A DNA stretch of 64,000 nucleotides from Oscillospiraceae bacterium (GTDB taxonomy: Bacteria > Bacillota > Clostridia > Oscillospirales > Oscillospiraceae). The stretch covers positions 242,920 through 306,919 of the forward strand of contig CAJTCG010000003.1 of the NCBI GenBank assembly GCA_910574635.1. The letters are read 5' to 3'. Below, piece after piece: positions 7,873-16,189 of this stretch (the stretch's first letter is position 1; the number at the start of each line of letters is the position of its first letter). A program made the position numbers and the translations under genes. Below the pieces are notes generated by a model. The model was given only the letters and a program-made list of their open reading frames with translations. It did not search any database and was not told the DNA's origin.

Positions 7873-9540
7873 ATGGCTGTCCCAATGGATTCGATTTTGC
7901 TGGCTGCCGTCGACAATTGGCTGTTGGCAAATCCGCAAGGCATAAATCCGAATCGCGAAAAAATTAAAGAAGAAATTGTCAATCAAACCCGGATAATTAT
8001 TGACATGCAAAATGCTCTGTTGTCCAAGACAACGAAGATGAAAGTGCCGGATAGATTGACGAACGTTCAGATTGCGCGCATTATTGAACTTGTAGAACCT
8101 GTCATCTGTATTTCAGCCGGGAAGGACGACGATGATGAAACTGAGTTTGATTTGCTCGGCGTCTATGAGTATGACGGGCCGAACAAAGGCATCTACAACA
8201 CGTCGGAAAAAGCGTTAAAACAAATCATTAGGTATTATAACTTTGCGGCAGTTGAACGGGACATGGAAGAAGTTAAGCAAATGCTTCGATTGCTGCTTCC
8301 ACGGAAACGCCGCTGCATGGACCGGGACTTAATCGCCGTCAACAACGGCATATTTGACTACAAGCGTAAAGTTTTGATGCCGTTCACCCCGGATAAGATT
8401 TTCCTGAGCAAATCCAGGGTCAATTACAATCCGAACGCCCAGAATATCACGATACATAATTCGGATGACAATACAGATTGGGACGTGGAATCCTGGATGT
8501 CGGAATTGTCCGACGACCCAGGAATCGTGAATCTTCTCTGGCAGGTTATAGGCGCGGCTGCTCGGCCATTGGTCCGCTGGGGCAAGTGTGTGTTCTTTTT
8601 CTCACGCTCCGGCAACTCCGGCAAGGGAACGCTCTGCGAACTCATGCGGAACCTATGCGGGCGAGGTAGTTACGCCAGTATTTCCCTGGCTGACTTCTTA
8701 TCGGAGTTCCGGTTGGAAGAACTGGTCCATGCCAATGCCATTATTGTTGACGAGAACGATGTGGGGCTGCATGTGGAAAGGGCGGCTAGTTTTAAGGCCG
8801 TCGTAACGCAAGACGTGCTCCAAATCAATCGTAAATATAAGATGCCTATTAGTATTCGGCCCATGTGCTTCATGGTCCAGTGCATCAACGAATTGCCCCG
8901 TTACAAGGATAAGTCTGACAGTCTGTATCGCCGCCAGCTGATTATCCCGTTTGGCAAGTGCTTTACAGGGGCGGAACGTAAATACATTAAAGATGACTAT
9001 TTGTCCAGGCAGGACGTTTTAGAGTATGTCCTTTACCGTGTCCTGCACATGCCGGACTACTATGAGCTCTCCGAGCCCGCCGCCTGCAAGCGGCTGCTGG
9101 AAGAATACAAGGAATATAACGACCCCGTGAGGGCGTTTCTCAACGAGACGTTGGAAGCGGCTAATTGGGATTTTTTACCTGCTCCATTTCTGTACGACGC
9201 CTACAAAGGGTGGGTGGCTGAGAATTGTCCATCGGGTAAGATGACCGGCAAGAATATGTTTTACGCCGATGTGATGGAAGCTGTCAAGAATAATCCAGAT
9301 TGGTATTGGCCCGTGGACGCAAAGGGAAAGAAAATGGATGTCCGAGTGGGGAATAAAATCACGATGGATGTTCTCGAACCGCTGTATTTGCAGTATGGTC
9401 TTGCATATACGTGGGCCGACAGGTTCCAGAATCCCACTGTTTTGTCATCCAGTAAATATACGGGTCTATTGCGGAAGATACCCCGTATAAAACCCAATAC
9501 CAACAGCCCGACAAACACGGGTGAGGATGCGAAAGACTGA
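7873..9540 (+). CDS. D5/P4-type DNA helicase (phage/plasmid primase family)
   Basis: A 555-residue replication ATPase of the superfamily-3 D5/P4 type. The Walker A motif GNSGKGT (about 247-253), an acidic Walker B stretch (AIIVDEND, about 287-294) and the sensor/arginine block NELPRYKDKSDSLYRRQLII are clear. Family members unwind an origin during replication of plasmids, phages and integrative elements. An N-terminal primase domain is not recognisable. The ATG at 7873 is favoured, with AGGAGG 11 bases upstream; GTG codons at 7861 and 7864 are alternatives. The gene is followed by a terminator and then by the TTGTCCG repeat cluster, which suggests a helicase-origin module. Confidence 0.85.
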   Translation: MAVPMDSILLAAVDNWLLANPQGINPNREKIKEEIVNQTRIIIDMQNALLSKTTKMKVPDRLTNVQIARIIELVEPVICISAGKDDDDETEFDLLGVYEYDGPNKGIYNTSEKALKQIIRYYNFAAVERDMEEVKQMLRLLLPRKRRCMDRDLIAVNNGIFDYKRKVLMPFTPDKIFLSKSRVNYNPNAQNITIHNSDDNTDWDVESWMSELSDDPGIVNLLWQVIGAAARPLVRWGKCVFFFSRSGNSGKGTLCELMRNLCGRGSYASISLADFLSEFRLEELVHANAIIVDENDVGLHVERAASFKAVVTQDVLQINRKYKMPISIRPMCFMVQCINELPRYKDKSDSLYRRQLIIPFGKCFTGAERKYIKDDYLSRQDVLEYVLYRVLHMPDYYELSEPAACKRLLEEYKEYNDPVRAFLNETLEAANWDFLPAPFLYDAYKGWVAENCPSGKMTGKNMFYADVMEAVKNNPDWYWPVDAKGKKMDVRVGNKITMDVLEPLYLQYGLAYTWADRFQNPTVLSSSKYTGLLRKIPRIKPNTNSPTNTGEDAKD

Positions 9541-9546
9541 GGCGAG

Positions 9547-9577
9547 GGACAGCGGCAGAAACCGCTGTCCCCCCTTT
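9547..9577 (+). terminator. Terminator after the D5 helicase
   Basis: Stem GGACAGCGG/CCGCTGTCC with a 6-nt loop, followed by CCCCTTT, five bases after the stop codon. Confidence 0.75.
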
Positions 9578-9623
9578 GCTTCCAATGCTAAGAATACATG
9601 ACGGAAAAGAGCACATGAAAACT

Positions 9624-10029
9624 CGGAATTTGCAACTTTTTGAACGCAAATACCTGTCCGTTTTTTATATTGGAAAAATCGGACAAGCCAATACAAAGTG
9701 GTGAGTGAAGAGAGAGAACGGTGGTCGGCCTCTGGTTTTGTCCGTTTTTTACATTCTTGAAGCTGTAAAATCGGACAACAGGAAAAACGTACAGAAGCCT
9801 TGTGCCACAAGGAATACGGGCTGAGCGTCTAATCCTCTGTCCGAAAACGAAAATAAAATACGGACAGAGGCTATTCTTACGGCTGCAATGGATTGATGGG
9901 TTTTGTCCGGTTTGTCCGTCTTTATATTAGAAAGTTATATGAAAGCTCTTATTTTAATACCCTAATGCGTATTAAGCCAAGGTTCAAAAAAAGACGGACA
10001 AATCGGACAAACGGAATTTGCAACTTTTT
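9624..10029. repeat. TTGTCCG/CGGACAA repeat cluster, candidate replication origin
   Basis: About 400 bp hold ten copies of the core TGTCCG or its complement, arranged as four hairpins: 9655-9685, 9738-9778, 9834-9870 (perfect 10-bp stem), and 9902-10011, where 22-bp arms match with one mismatch across about 66 bp. An 18-bp direct repeat (CGGAATTTGCAACTTTTT) bounds the cluster at 9624-9641 and 10012-10029. The stretch is AT-rich between repeats and contains no credible gene. Its place just downstream of the D5 helicase suggests iterons of an origin; a regulatory or recombination role is possible. Confidence 0.65.
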
Positions 10030-11049
10030 TGCCTTTTTCCACTCTCCGACACGTATTAGGGCTTCCAGGTGTATCCTCCCCTCCCTCCTCAGACGTGTAT
10101 TTCCCGGAAGGGGGGCGCTGGCCCCTGCCGCCCCTGACGGCGAAGAGCCGTCAAACACCCCTGGTATCTGCCAGTCCTACGATTCAGATATATTCCCCCT
10201 GGCTGTATCTGCTCCCGTCGCCTGGGGCCGGGGGGCCGAAAAAAGCGGCCCCCTGGGCCGCTCCAGGCCCCAGGCGGGAGGAGCGGAGCCCGCAGCCCGC
10301 CCAGAGCGGCCAACCGACCGAGGGACGAGGGAGGGCAGGACGCGGGCGGGGCCGTCCTGGGGGGACCCGCCGAGGCTCTGGCGCAGAAGGGCCGGGAGGG
10401 AGCCCGCTGTGGCGCGGAGGGTGGGCCATGGGACCACCCGGAGCAGCCCGAGGGCGACCGGAGGACCGAGTGCCGGAGCCGTCCGAGCCGCCCATAGGGC
10501 GTAGCGAGGCGAGTGGGGGGCCGGGACGGCGGCGGAGCGACGGGTGAGCGCAGGCGGCGATAGCCCGAGGCCAACGGAGCCGGGGGCCGGAGGGCCACGG
10601 CGGAGAGGCGACCGCATGGCGGGCGGGCCGTAGCCCCGGAGCAGCGGCGGTCCGTAGCCAGCGGCCCCCCTCCGTGGGGGCCGGGGGCGGAGGGCGGAAG
10701 CCGATGCGCAGGGGGCCGACGGGCGCGAACATTCCTTTGATGTTCCGCCCGGAGGTCCGCCAGGACCGAGGACGGAACAAGGGAGCCAACGATGGGGCGC
10801 GGCGACATGGCCGGGCCTACGCCCGGCCATGATCGCCGCGTTCCCTGAGTGCTCCCTCGCCGCGCGGATTGGCAAGTTCGCAGTCAGCCAATGCGGGGAA
10901 GCAGACAGCTCCGCTATGGGCCGCAAAAAAATATGGCCCCTGCTGGCGGCACATGCCGCCAGAGAGGCAAAAAAAGAAATTTAGAAACGCCTCCGCAGTG
11001 TATTATTGTCAGTCCGGCCCGAGAGGGCCGGACACAAAAGACTATTGTT
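10030..11049 (+). other. GC-rich structured non-coding region
   Basis: About 1 kb without a believable gene; all frames stay open simply because GC is about 75% and the translations are Pro/Arg/Ala low complexity. It is packed with strong hairpins: 10136-10152, 10211-10285 (11-bp outer stem plus an inner stem of eight or nine pairs closing an A6 loop), 10728-10746, 10741-10779 (two nested stems), 10780-10857 (18-bp stem with one bulged A and loop CTAC, inside a further 7-bp stem), 10943-10962 (8-bp stem, ACAT loop) and 11012-11033 (9-bp stem, GAGA loop). A large structured RNA or a transfer/replication site is possible. Confidence 0.5.
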
Positions 11050-11406
11050 ATGTGCCGATTGAATCAAATTCATCCGTTTCGAGAAGGTAATGGTCGAACG
11101 CAGCGTTTGTTTGTGGAGCAGTTGGCGTCAAACGCGGGTTACGATTTGGATTTTTCACATGTATCAGAGAACGATATGAGGAATGCGAGTTTTGCGGCGT
11201 CTGTTCAAGGCGATACAAGATTGATGCGGTATTTGATTTTTTCGAATATGACAGAAACAGGTGCGCTTGGTCCTGTTGAGTATGTGCGTGAACAGCCTGT
11301 TTCGTCTGAGCAGGTTGGGCTGCGGGATAGATTCGTCGGTGGCATTAAGAAGATGCGAGTTGTGGCCGTGATATGTCGGATTTGGATACAGCGTTTGAAA
11401 CTATAA
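11050..11406 (+). pseudogene. Truncated Fic-domain protein
   Basis: The frame begins almost directly with the Fic active-site motif HPFREGNGRTQR and continues with LFVEQLASNAGYDLDFSHVS, matching the C-terminal half of Fic AMP-transferases. The N-terminal helices of the fold are absent, because the frame runs back into the GC-rich non-coding region. Near 11355 the frame seems to shift: a neighbouring frame encodes a plausible acidic tail (..RDMSDLDTAFETITG). Composition is AT-rich and unlike the host, so this is a foreign remnant. Toxic activity is unlikely without the missing half. Confidence 0.7.
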
Positions 11407-11421
11407 CTGGTTCAAGTTCGG

Positions 11422-12201
11422 ATGAGATGGATTGTGAGCTGTGAAAATGCGGATTATAAAGCGCTTGATAAGAATTTGTTTATCCATTGGATTGTGCGTA
11501 ATGCTTTTTCTTTTCGTCCATTTTTACATGATTTTTCGTCTGTAAATGAGTTCGCTGAAAATTTGTATGATTTGCGAAATGCGTTTACACATGAGGGCAT
11601 CATTAAGTCAAACTGTGAGCATGTTGTTATTGTTGATACGGATTGTATGGCTTGTCTTTCTGGTCATTATTTGTTTTTGCCGTTACGTTCGTTTTGTAGG
11701 GCTATTTTCGATGAAGCTCAACGTGTTTTTGAGAAGCATGGTGGCGTTGTGTTTTGTGAATTTTCTGCTTGTGGTGTAGATTTGATTTCTTATAACAAGA
11801 TTAGCGCATTCATTGAAGCCGCTTACGCTCAATTTTGGGCTAATTATTCTCGTGAGGATAATGCTTTGAATATGCTTTATGATTTCTTGTTTCATAAGCA
11901 TGATGGGTTTAAAAATACGGTTCGGCTGTATTTTGAAAATAATCCTGGCTCAGATTATGTGATTGAAAATTTTGAGCCGCGTGTTTTATCTGATGGCATT
12001 TTATTTTTTGCGAAGGATTATTTTTCAGGTATCGTTGGTCATATGATACCAGGTATTATGTGTCGTTTTGATGAGATTCAGTTTGAGCGTATGTTGGTTG
12101 TGCGTGACGCATTAGATGCGTATTCGATTCGTGTTGATGAGTGTTTGAAACATGCATTTGATACATGTGATTTTGATGGCTTATGTTTGTTGGATTTGTG
12201 A
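11422..12201 (+). CDS. Unknown protein with a HEPN-like RNAFTH motif
   Basis: A 259-residue AT-rich gene with no close family that I recognise. Residues 47-59 (NLYDLRNAFTHEG) fit the R-x4-H signature of HEPN domains (Arg52, His57), which often act as RNases in toxin and anti-phage systems. The rest is mixed alpha/beta with no other motif. No ribosome site precedes the ATG at 11422 and the N-terminus may have been cut when the patch was acquired. It follows the Fic remnant in the same frame and has the same foreign composition. It ends before a strong bidirectional terminator. Function is a guess; the coding call is reasonable. Confidence 0.55.
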   Translation: MRWIVSCENADYKALDKNLFIHWIVRNAFSFRPFLHDFSSVNEFAENLYDLRNAFTHEGIIKSNCEHVVIVDTDCMACLSGHYLFLPLRSFCRAIFDEAQRVFEKHGGVVFCEFSACGVDLISYNKISAFIEAAYAQFWANYSREDNALNMLYDFLFHKHDGFKNTVRLYFENNPGSDYVIENFEPRVLSDGILFFAKDYFSGIVGHMIPGIMCRFDEIQFERMLVVRDALDAYSIRVDECLKHAFDTCDFDGLCLLDL

Positions 12202-12250
12202 TTGAGATGGTCAAGTGTTATTTGTCGTAATGGTTTGAATATTGTTTAAA

Positions 12251-12288
12251 AAATTTGGCCGACGGTTGTGAAACCGTCGGCCAAATTT
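12251..12288. terminator. Bidirectional terminator between convergent genes
   Basis: A 17-bp perfect stem (AAATTTGGCCGACGGTT and complement) with loop GTGA separates the HEPN-like gene from the convergent SLH protein gene. A/T-rich ends serve both strands. Confidence 0.85.
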
Positions 12289-12307
12289 GTTTGAAGTTTT
12301 GATGTGT

Positions 12308-13825
12308 TTAGTTGGGATAAGCCGTCCAAACGTCAATGTCGTGGGTGGAGGGGTAGGTGTTGTTTGCCCAGAAAATTTTGTATACGCCGTTGACAGGTGA
12401 GCCATCGGTGGTGTATACTTTCATTGTCTTGGGGAAGCCATCCGTGCTTTCGCTGACGTAGATGCTGACATGCATAAGATAGCCTGCGTCATCCAGGGTA
12501 ATCATCAGGTCGCCGGGCCGGGCGTTTGCAATCGTGGTCTTTCTCCAGGTCACGCCAGTCTGCCCCCAGATTTCGTCGGCGACGAAAGCGGCCCATCCGC
12601 CACATCCAGCGGCCGTGCTGGTGTGCTGGTTGTGATAGTCTGTACATCCGTATCGATTGGTAATCTGTGCAATGCAGTTCTTGGCAGACGCTCTGCCAGA
12701 GCCGAGACCCGCATAGCCCTTGCTGAAGTCAGTCTTGCGAGGATATCTGGCCTGCAGCTGGTTCAGGATTTCCGTTACGTTGGCTTCCGTAATCGCCTTG
12801 CCATTGGCGAGCGTACGGCCAGCGGGAGTCTCGGGCGTCTCAGGCTTGGGAGTCGGCTCGACGGGCTTAGGTGCCGGAGTTTCAGGCTTGGGCTCGGGCT
12901 TCTGAGAAGTTCCGTCGTCAAACTGGTCGTTGTCCTTGTCGCCGGTGACAGGCGCGTACTGAGCCATGCGCTGAATAACGATAGCAGCCTGTCCGCGGTT
13001 CATGATGTTCGTTCCGACGAAGCGGCCGTCAGAGTAACCAGAGATAATACCCAGGGCGTAGACGTTCTTCACGGCGTCCTGATACTGGCTGGGGATGTTC
13101 TTGTAATCCGTAATCTTAGCCTGGATGGCCGTCTTCTGGCTGGTGCTGGCGGCAAAGCCCTTGGCTTTCATGATATTGGTCATCAACTGAGCCATATCGT
13201 ACCGGTTAATGCCGGTGCTCATGGCAGAAGCGTCAGTGTAGGTCCAACGGAAGCTGGTGTTATTCAGACTGCCGTTTTGGGCCATGGTCATGTTGGTGGG
13301 TCCGAATGTGCCAAACGTGTTCTTGTAGTAATCAGTGTCGTACTTGGTAATCTGGTCGGCATAAAATGCCCGGGCAAGCATAGCTACGAAATGGCTTTTC
13401 GCAACTGTGTTCGTAGGCCGGAAAGTACCGTCTGCATAGCCGTTGACGATGCCCTTTCCGGCGCAGTACATGATGCCCTTGTAGAACGTGTGCGTGGTCG
13501 GCACGTCAGAGAAGCTGATGGTCAGTGCGACTTCATCCTGGATGGTTTCGACCTGGGTAGTTTCAATCTCAGGCTGAGTCTCAGTCTCGGCATCGCGGGC
13601 CCGCATGATAGCGTCCACCAGGGCCTTGACGATTTCCTGGTCCTCGGGAGTTAATTCGTCCAGGTCCGGAAGCTCGTAGGTGCCGTCCCAATCGGCGTAG
13701 AGATTCGCGATGGATTCCAAGTCAGAACCGGTCTCAGCTGCAAAGGCAGGGACGGCCAGAGACAGCGCCATAACGAGTGTGAGCATGGCCGTAAGAATAC
13801 GGCGCAGAGTTTTGGAATAACTCAT
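12308..13825 (-). CDS. Secreted SLH-domain protein with C-terminal cysteine amidase-like domain
   Basis: A 505-residue exported protein. Residues 1-30 form a signal peptide (basic start, LTLVMALSLAVPAFA). SLH repeats follow (about 105-155, a weaker one about 165-225, and about 238-288), which anchor proteins to secondary cell-wall polymers. A Pro/Lys/Glu linker spans 308-335. The C-terminal domain has GCGGWAAFVADEIW (Cys408) and a later His (MHVSIYVS, His452), the Cys-His order of CHAP/NlpC peptidoglycan amidases. The start has AGAGAGGTAA upstream. Inside a mobile element it could open the wall for DNA transfer or act as a surface factor for the host cell. Confidence 0.8.
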   Translation of the reverse strand: MSYSKTLRRILTAMLTLVMALSLAVPAFAAETGSDLESIANLYADWDGTYELPDLDELTPEDQEIVKALVDAIMRARDAETETQPEIETTQVETIQDEVALTISFSDVPTTHTFYKGIMYCAGKGIVNGYADGTFRPTNTVAKSHFVAMLARAFYADQITKYDTDYYKNTFGTFGPTNMTMAQNGSLNNTSFRWTYTDASAMSTGINRYDMAQLMTNIMKAKGFAASTSQKTAIQAKITDYKNIPSQYQDAVKNVYALGIISGYSDGRFVGTNIMNRGQAAIVIQRMAQYAPVTGDKDNDQFDDGTSQKPEPKPETPAPKPVEPTPKPETPETPAGRTLANGKAITEANVTEILNQLQARYPRKTDFSKGYAGLGSGRASAKNCIAQITNRYGCTDYHNQHTSTAAGCGGWAAFVADEIWGQTGVTWRKTTIANARPGDLMITLDDAGYLMHVSIYVSESTDGFPKTMKVYTTDGSPVNGVYKIFWANNTYPSTHDIDVWTAYPN

Positions 13826-13857
13826 GATTTGATTACCTCTCTTCGTTCTTCGTTTTT

Positions 13858-13935
13858 CTCACGGCAAATTGGAGGGGGGAATAGGGCTGGGGGCGGAAAC
13901 GCCCCCAGCCCTGCTTGCTAGGGACCTGCCGTGAG
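13858..13935. other. Double-stem hairpin upstream of the SLH gene
   Basis: A 9-bp outer stem (CTCACGGCA / TGCCGTGAG) encloses a 12-bp stem (GGGCTGGGGGCG / CGCCCCCAGCCC) with a GAAA tetraloop. It lies 33-110 bp upstream of the SLH protein start codon and would be in its mRNA leader or promoter region. Confidence 0.6.
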
Positions 13936-14203
13936 GAAAACAAAATCGTGCCGTGCGGACGCAATTATCCCAACACGACACGACTATACATAGCACACAC
14001 ATCGGTTTCCCCTTGCCAAAGATTGACGGCAGGGGTATAATAATCCCGTGGTGCGAATTTCATCGTTGTGTGGACAAGGTACGTTTGTCCGCATAGGTCA
14101 TGGGGGGTTGCAGCCCCTCATGACCACCGCACTATTAAGTTTTCCTCGTTTGTTATTGTACGCTTCTAATTATAAAATGGCAAGCCCCTATTTTAAGATT
14201 TGC

Positions 14204-14250
14204 AAAAAGACGCCTCCCTGGTTTGCTCCAGGTGAGGTGTCTTTTTTGCA
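14204..14250. terminator. Long terminator-like hairpin
   Basis: An A-rich arm (GCAAAAAGACGCCTCCCTGG) pairs with CCAGGTGAGGTGTCTTTTTTGC around a short loop, giving a T run on both strands. It stands alone in a non-coding stretch between the SLH gene and the repeat array. Confidence 0.7.
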
Positions 14251-14276
14251 CCTCTTAAACAAATATAGTCTTTTGT

Positions 14277-14343
14277 CCCCGCCCCTGCCGGGGCGGGGAT
14301 AGGTGATAGTCTTTCTCGGGTCCGGCCCCTGCCGGGGCCGGAA
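14277..14343. other. Two hairpins with identical TGCC loops
   Basis: CCCCGCCCC-TGCC-GGGGCGGGG (14277-14298) and TCCGGCCCC-TGCC-GGGGCCGGA (near 14320-14343) have the same loop and different closing pairs. No coding frame explains them. Confidence 0.55.
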
Positions 14344-14368
14344 TACACTTCGTAGGTTCGGGAAGGGT

Positions 14369-14811
14369 CAAAATGGAACCAGCGGGCCAAATGGAGGCCA
14401 AAATGGAACCATCGGCAGAGGAAAGGAGGACGAGAGGCTGGCGGGCTATGGGGCAGGGTCGGAACGGGCAGGTGCGTCACACCCCCTTATGCTCTTCCGG
14501 GATTTTTGGGCAGTTCCGGGTTTCTGAGCCCGGCATCGCAGAAAACCCCAATAAATTATTGGCAAAACGATGTGTAACTCGGGGTGCTGGGGGGAGTGTA
14601 ACATCCTTACACTTTGTTACACTCCGCTCTTGCTTCGTCTCATTTATGAGCAGATTCCAGGCCCCGAAAGTTACACAAGTTTAGCCCCCTCGTGACGCCG
14701 TGTGTAACTCGCTGTGTCGGACGGAGTGTAAGGCTGTTACACTTTCTTACACTCCGGGCCAGCCGCCCAAAATGGAACCAACGGCCAAATGGAGGCCAAA
14801 ATGGAACCATC
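14369..14811. repeat. A-B-B-A repeat array between SLH and TraG-like genes
   Basis: Two repeat types occur in this non-coding stretch. Type A (14369-14413 and 14768-14811) has two CAAAATGGAACCA units separated by GCCAAATGGAGGC. Type B (14571-14625 and 14701-14755), both exactly 55 bp, has TGTGTAACTCG, then GGAGTGTAA, TTACACTTT and TTACACTCC, so each carries a perfect 9-bp inverted repeat. The middle of B is not conserved. The order is A, B, B, A. This looks like an array of protein-binding sites, for example an oriT, origin or regulatory centre. The rest of 13826-14910 holds only hairpins. Confidence 0.7.
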
Positions 14812-14910
14812 CCACACGGAGCCCACTCAGGGACCTTTGTGATCGCCATGGGGGCCTACGGCCCCCATGGCGACCACAAAGGCTTCTTTTGCCCCCAGCC
14901 CGTCCGGGGG

Positions 14911-16176
14911 TTAGATGTACTCGTCCTCCAAAAAGAGCCCCGGATATGGGTATTGCTCGTCCGGATACAGCGGCAGGTCCTCCAAATTGAATTTGAGGAC
15001 CTGACGGGGGTCCGTGCCGCGCTCGAAAAGCCACGCGTAGCCCAGCGGCATCTGCAATATGCGAGTCATCGACTTGTTGGCCCTGGTCGCGATATAACGG
15101 GCCGTCTCCACGTCCTGGCCTCCCAGGTATAGCAAGTGGTCGCAGTTATTAACAATCGTCATGGCCCTGCTGTGCCCGTAGCTGGCCTCCAGCTGAGACA
15201 GGCTTTGCAAGATTATGCTGACGGAAATCTCACGGGACCGAATTACCGATGTAATTTTATCAAAATCGGGGATGCAAGCGTCAGCCGCAGCGGCGAAATC
15301 ATCCAGGATTAGCCTGACGGGGACTTTCAGGCGGCGGGTCGGTTGTGCATCCGCGCTGCTGCATAGGACTTGCAATGCCTGGGTGTACAGCAATGCCGCG
15401 ATACGGTCCATGGACCTATCTGTGTCAGAGATATGCAGAAAGACCGCAGTCTTACGCTCTCCAATATCGGGCAGGTTGATTTTTTGCGGGTGGTCCAGAA
15501 GAAAAGACGGCCCGGAGAAGGTAAAAGTCGATAGTTTTTCCGCCAGGATGCCCTGGATAGAAGCGTAGGTTCTGTCAGCTGCCTTTGCTATGCTGAACAT
15601 CTGATATTGTACCGCCGCAAGGCACTCGGGGTCTATTTCTACCAACTCCTTCATAAGCTGGTCGAAGTGGCCCGTGCCCATCTCCCGGAAAAGCCGGGTC
15701 ACGCTGTCCATGGTGCGCTCCCACTCCGGCAACCGCTCCATGACATAGGCAATCATACAGGCCAGCATGGACCTCGCGGAGAGGTCCCAAAACGGGTCCC
15801 GCAAGTCCCCCACGGGCACCAGCGCCGCCGCCACGGTCATGACGTCCTGTTCGTTGCAGCGGCCATTGAAATCTTCCCGGATGTAGTCTAAGGGATTGTA
15901 GCCATAGGGGCTGGACATACAATCAGTCAGATTGATTTCTTGGATGACATAGCCCCGCTTTTCCAGGCTCTCCCTGCTTTGCTGGCAGAGGTCCCCCTTG
16001 GTATCCGTAACAATCAGGCTCTCGCTGGCCCGGAGGATATTGGGCAGCACGTAGCTACGGGTCTTGCCCGCGCCAGAGGGGCCTATAATCAGGTCGTTGT
16101 TATTAAGACCCGTGGCCCGTGTATCATTGCTCACGGTCTGGTCACGGGCCAGGATGCGATATGTTTTGTTGTACAT
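14911..16176 (-). CDS. VirD4/TraG-family coupling-protein ATPase, lacking membrane anchor
   Basis: A 421-residue ATPase of the type IV coupling-protein family, which feeds DNA to conjugative channels. It has Walker A GPSGAGKT (32-39), the family phrase LIVTDTKGDL, a YNPLDYI segment and Walker B LILDDFAAA. The N-terminal transmembrane domain of classic VirD4 is absent, so it is probably soluble. The start at 16176 is favoured by AGGGGG six bases upstream. It is the last gene of a minus-strand module (ClpP-like, unknowns, SSB). No relaxase or channel genes accompany it in the element, so its DNA substrate is unclear. Confidence 0.82.
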   Translation of the reverse strand: MYNKTYRILARDQTVSNDTRATGLNNNDLIIGPSGAGKTRSYVLPNILRASESLIVTDTKGDLCQQSRESLEKRGYVIQEINLTDCMSSPYGYNPLDYIREDFNGRCNEQDVMTVAAALVPVGDLRDPFWDLSARSMLACMIAYVMERLPEWERTMDSVTRLFREMGTGHFDQLMKELVEIDPECLAAVQYQMFSIAKAADRTYASIQGILAEKLSTFTFSGPSFLLDHPQKINLPDIGERKTAVFLHISDTDRSMDRIAALLYTQALQVLCSSADAQPTRRLKVPVRLILDDFAAAADACIPDFDKITSVIRSREISVSIILQSLSQLEASYGHSRAMTIVNNCDHLLYLGGQDVETARYIATRANKSMTRILQMPLGYAWLFERGTDPRQVLKFNLEDLPLYPDEQYPYPGLFLEDEYI

Positions 16177-16189
16177 TTTGGTCCCCCTA

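Noticed and set aside
9624..10029. Repeat cluster as a CRISPR array
   Set aside because: Units are inverted and of unequal spacing, the core is only 7 bp, and no cas genes are nearby.
10089..10926. Several long overlapping frames on both strands in the GC-rich region
   Set aside because: All frames are open at once owing to about 75% GC; the translations are Pro/Arg/Ala/Gly low complexity with no motif, ribosome site or host-like codon pattern.
12470..13654. A 394-residue plus-strand frame opposite the SLH gene
   Set aside because: Antisense to a gene with a signal peptide, SLH repeats and a clear ribosome site.
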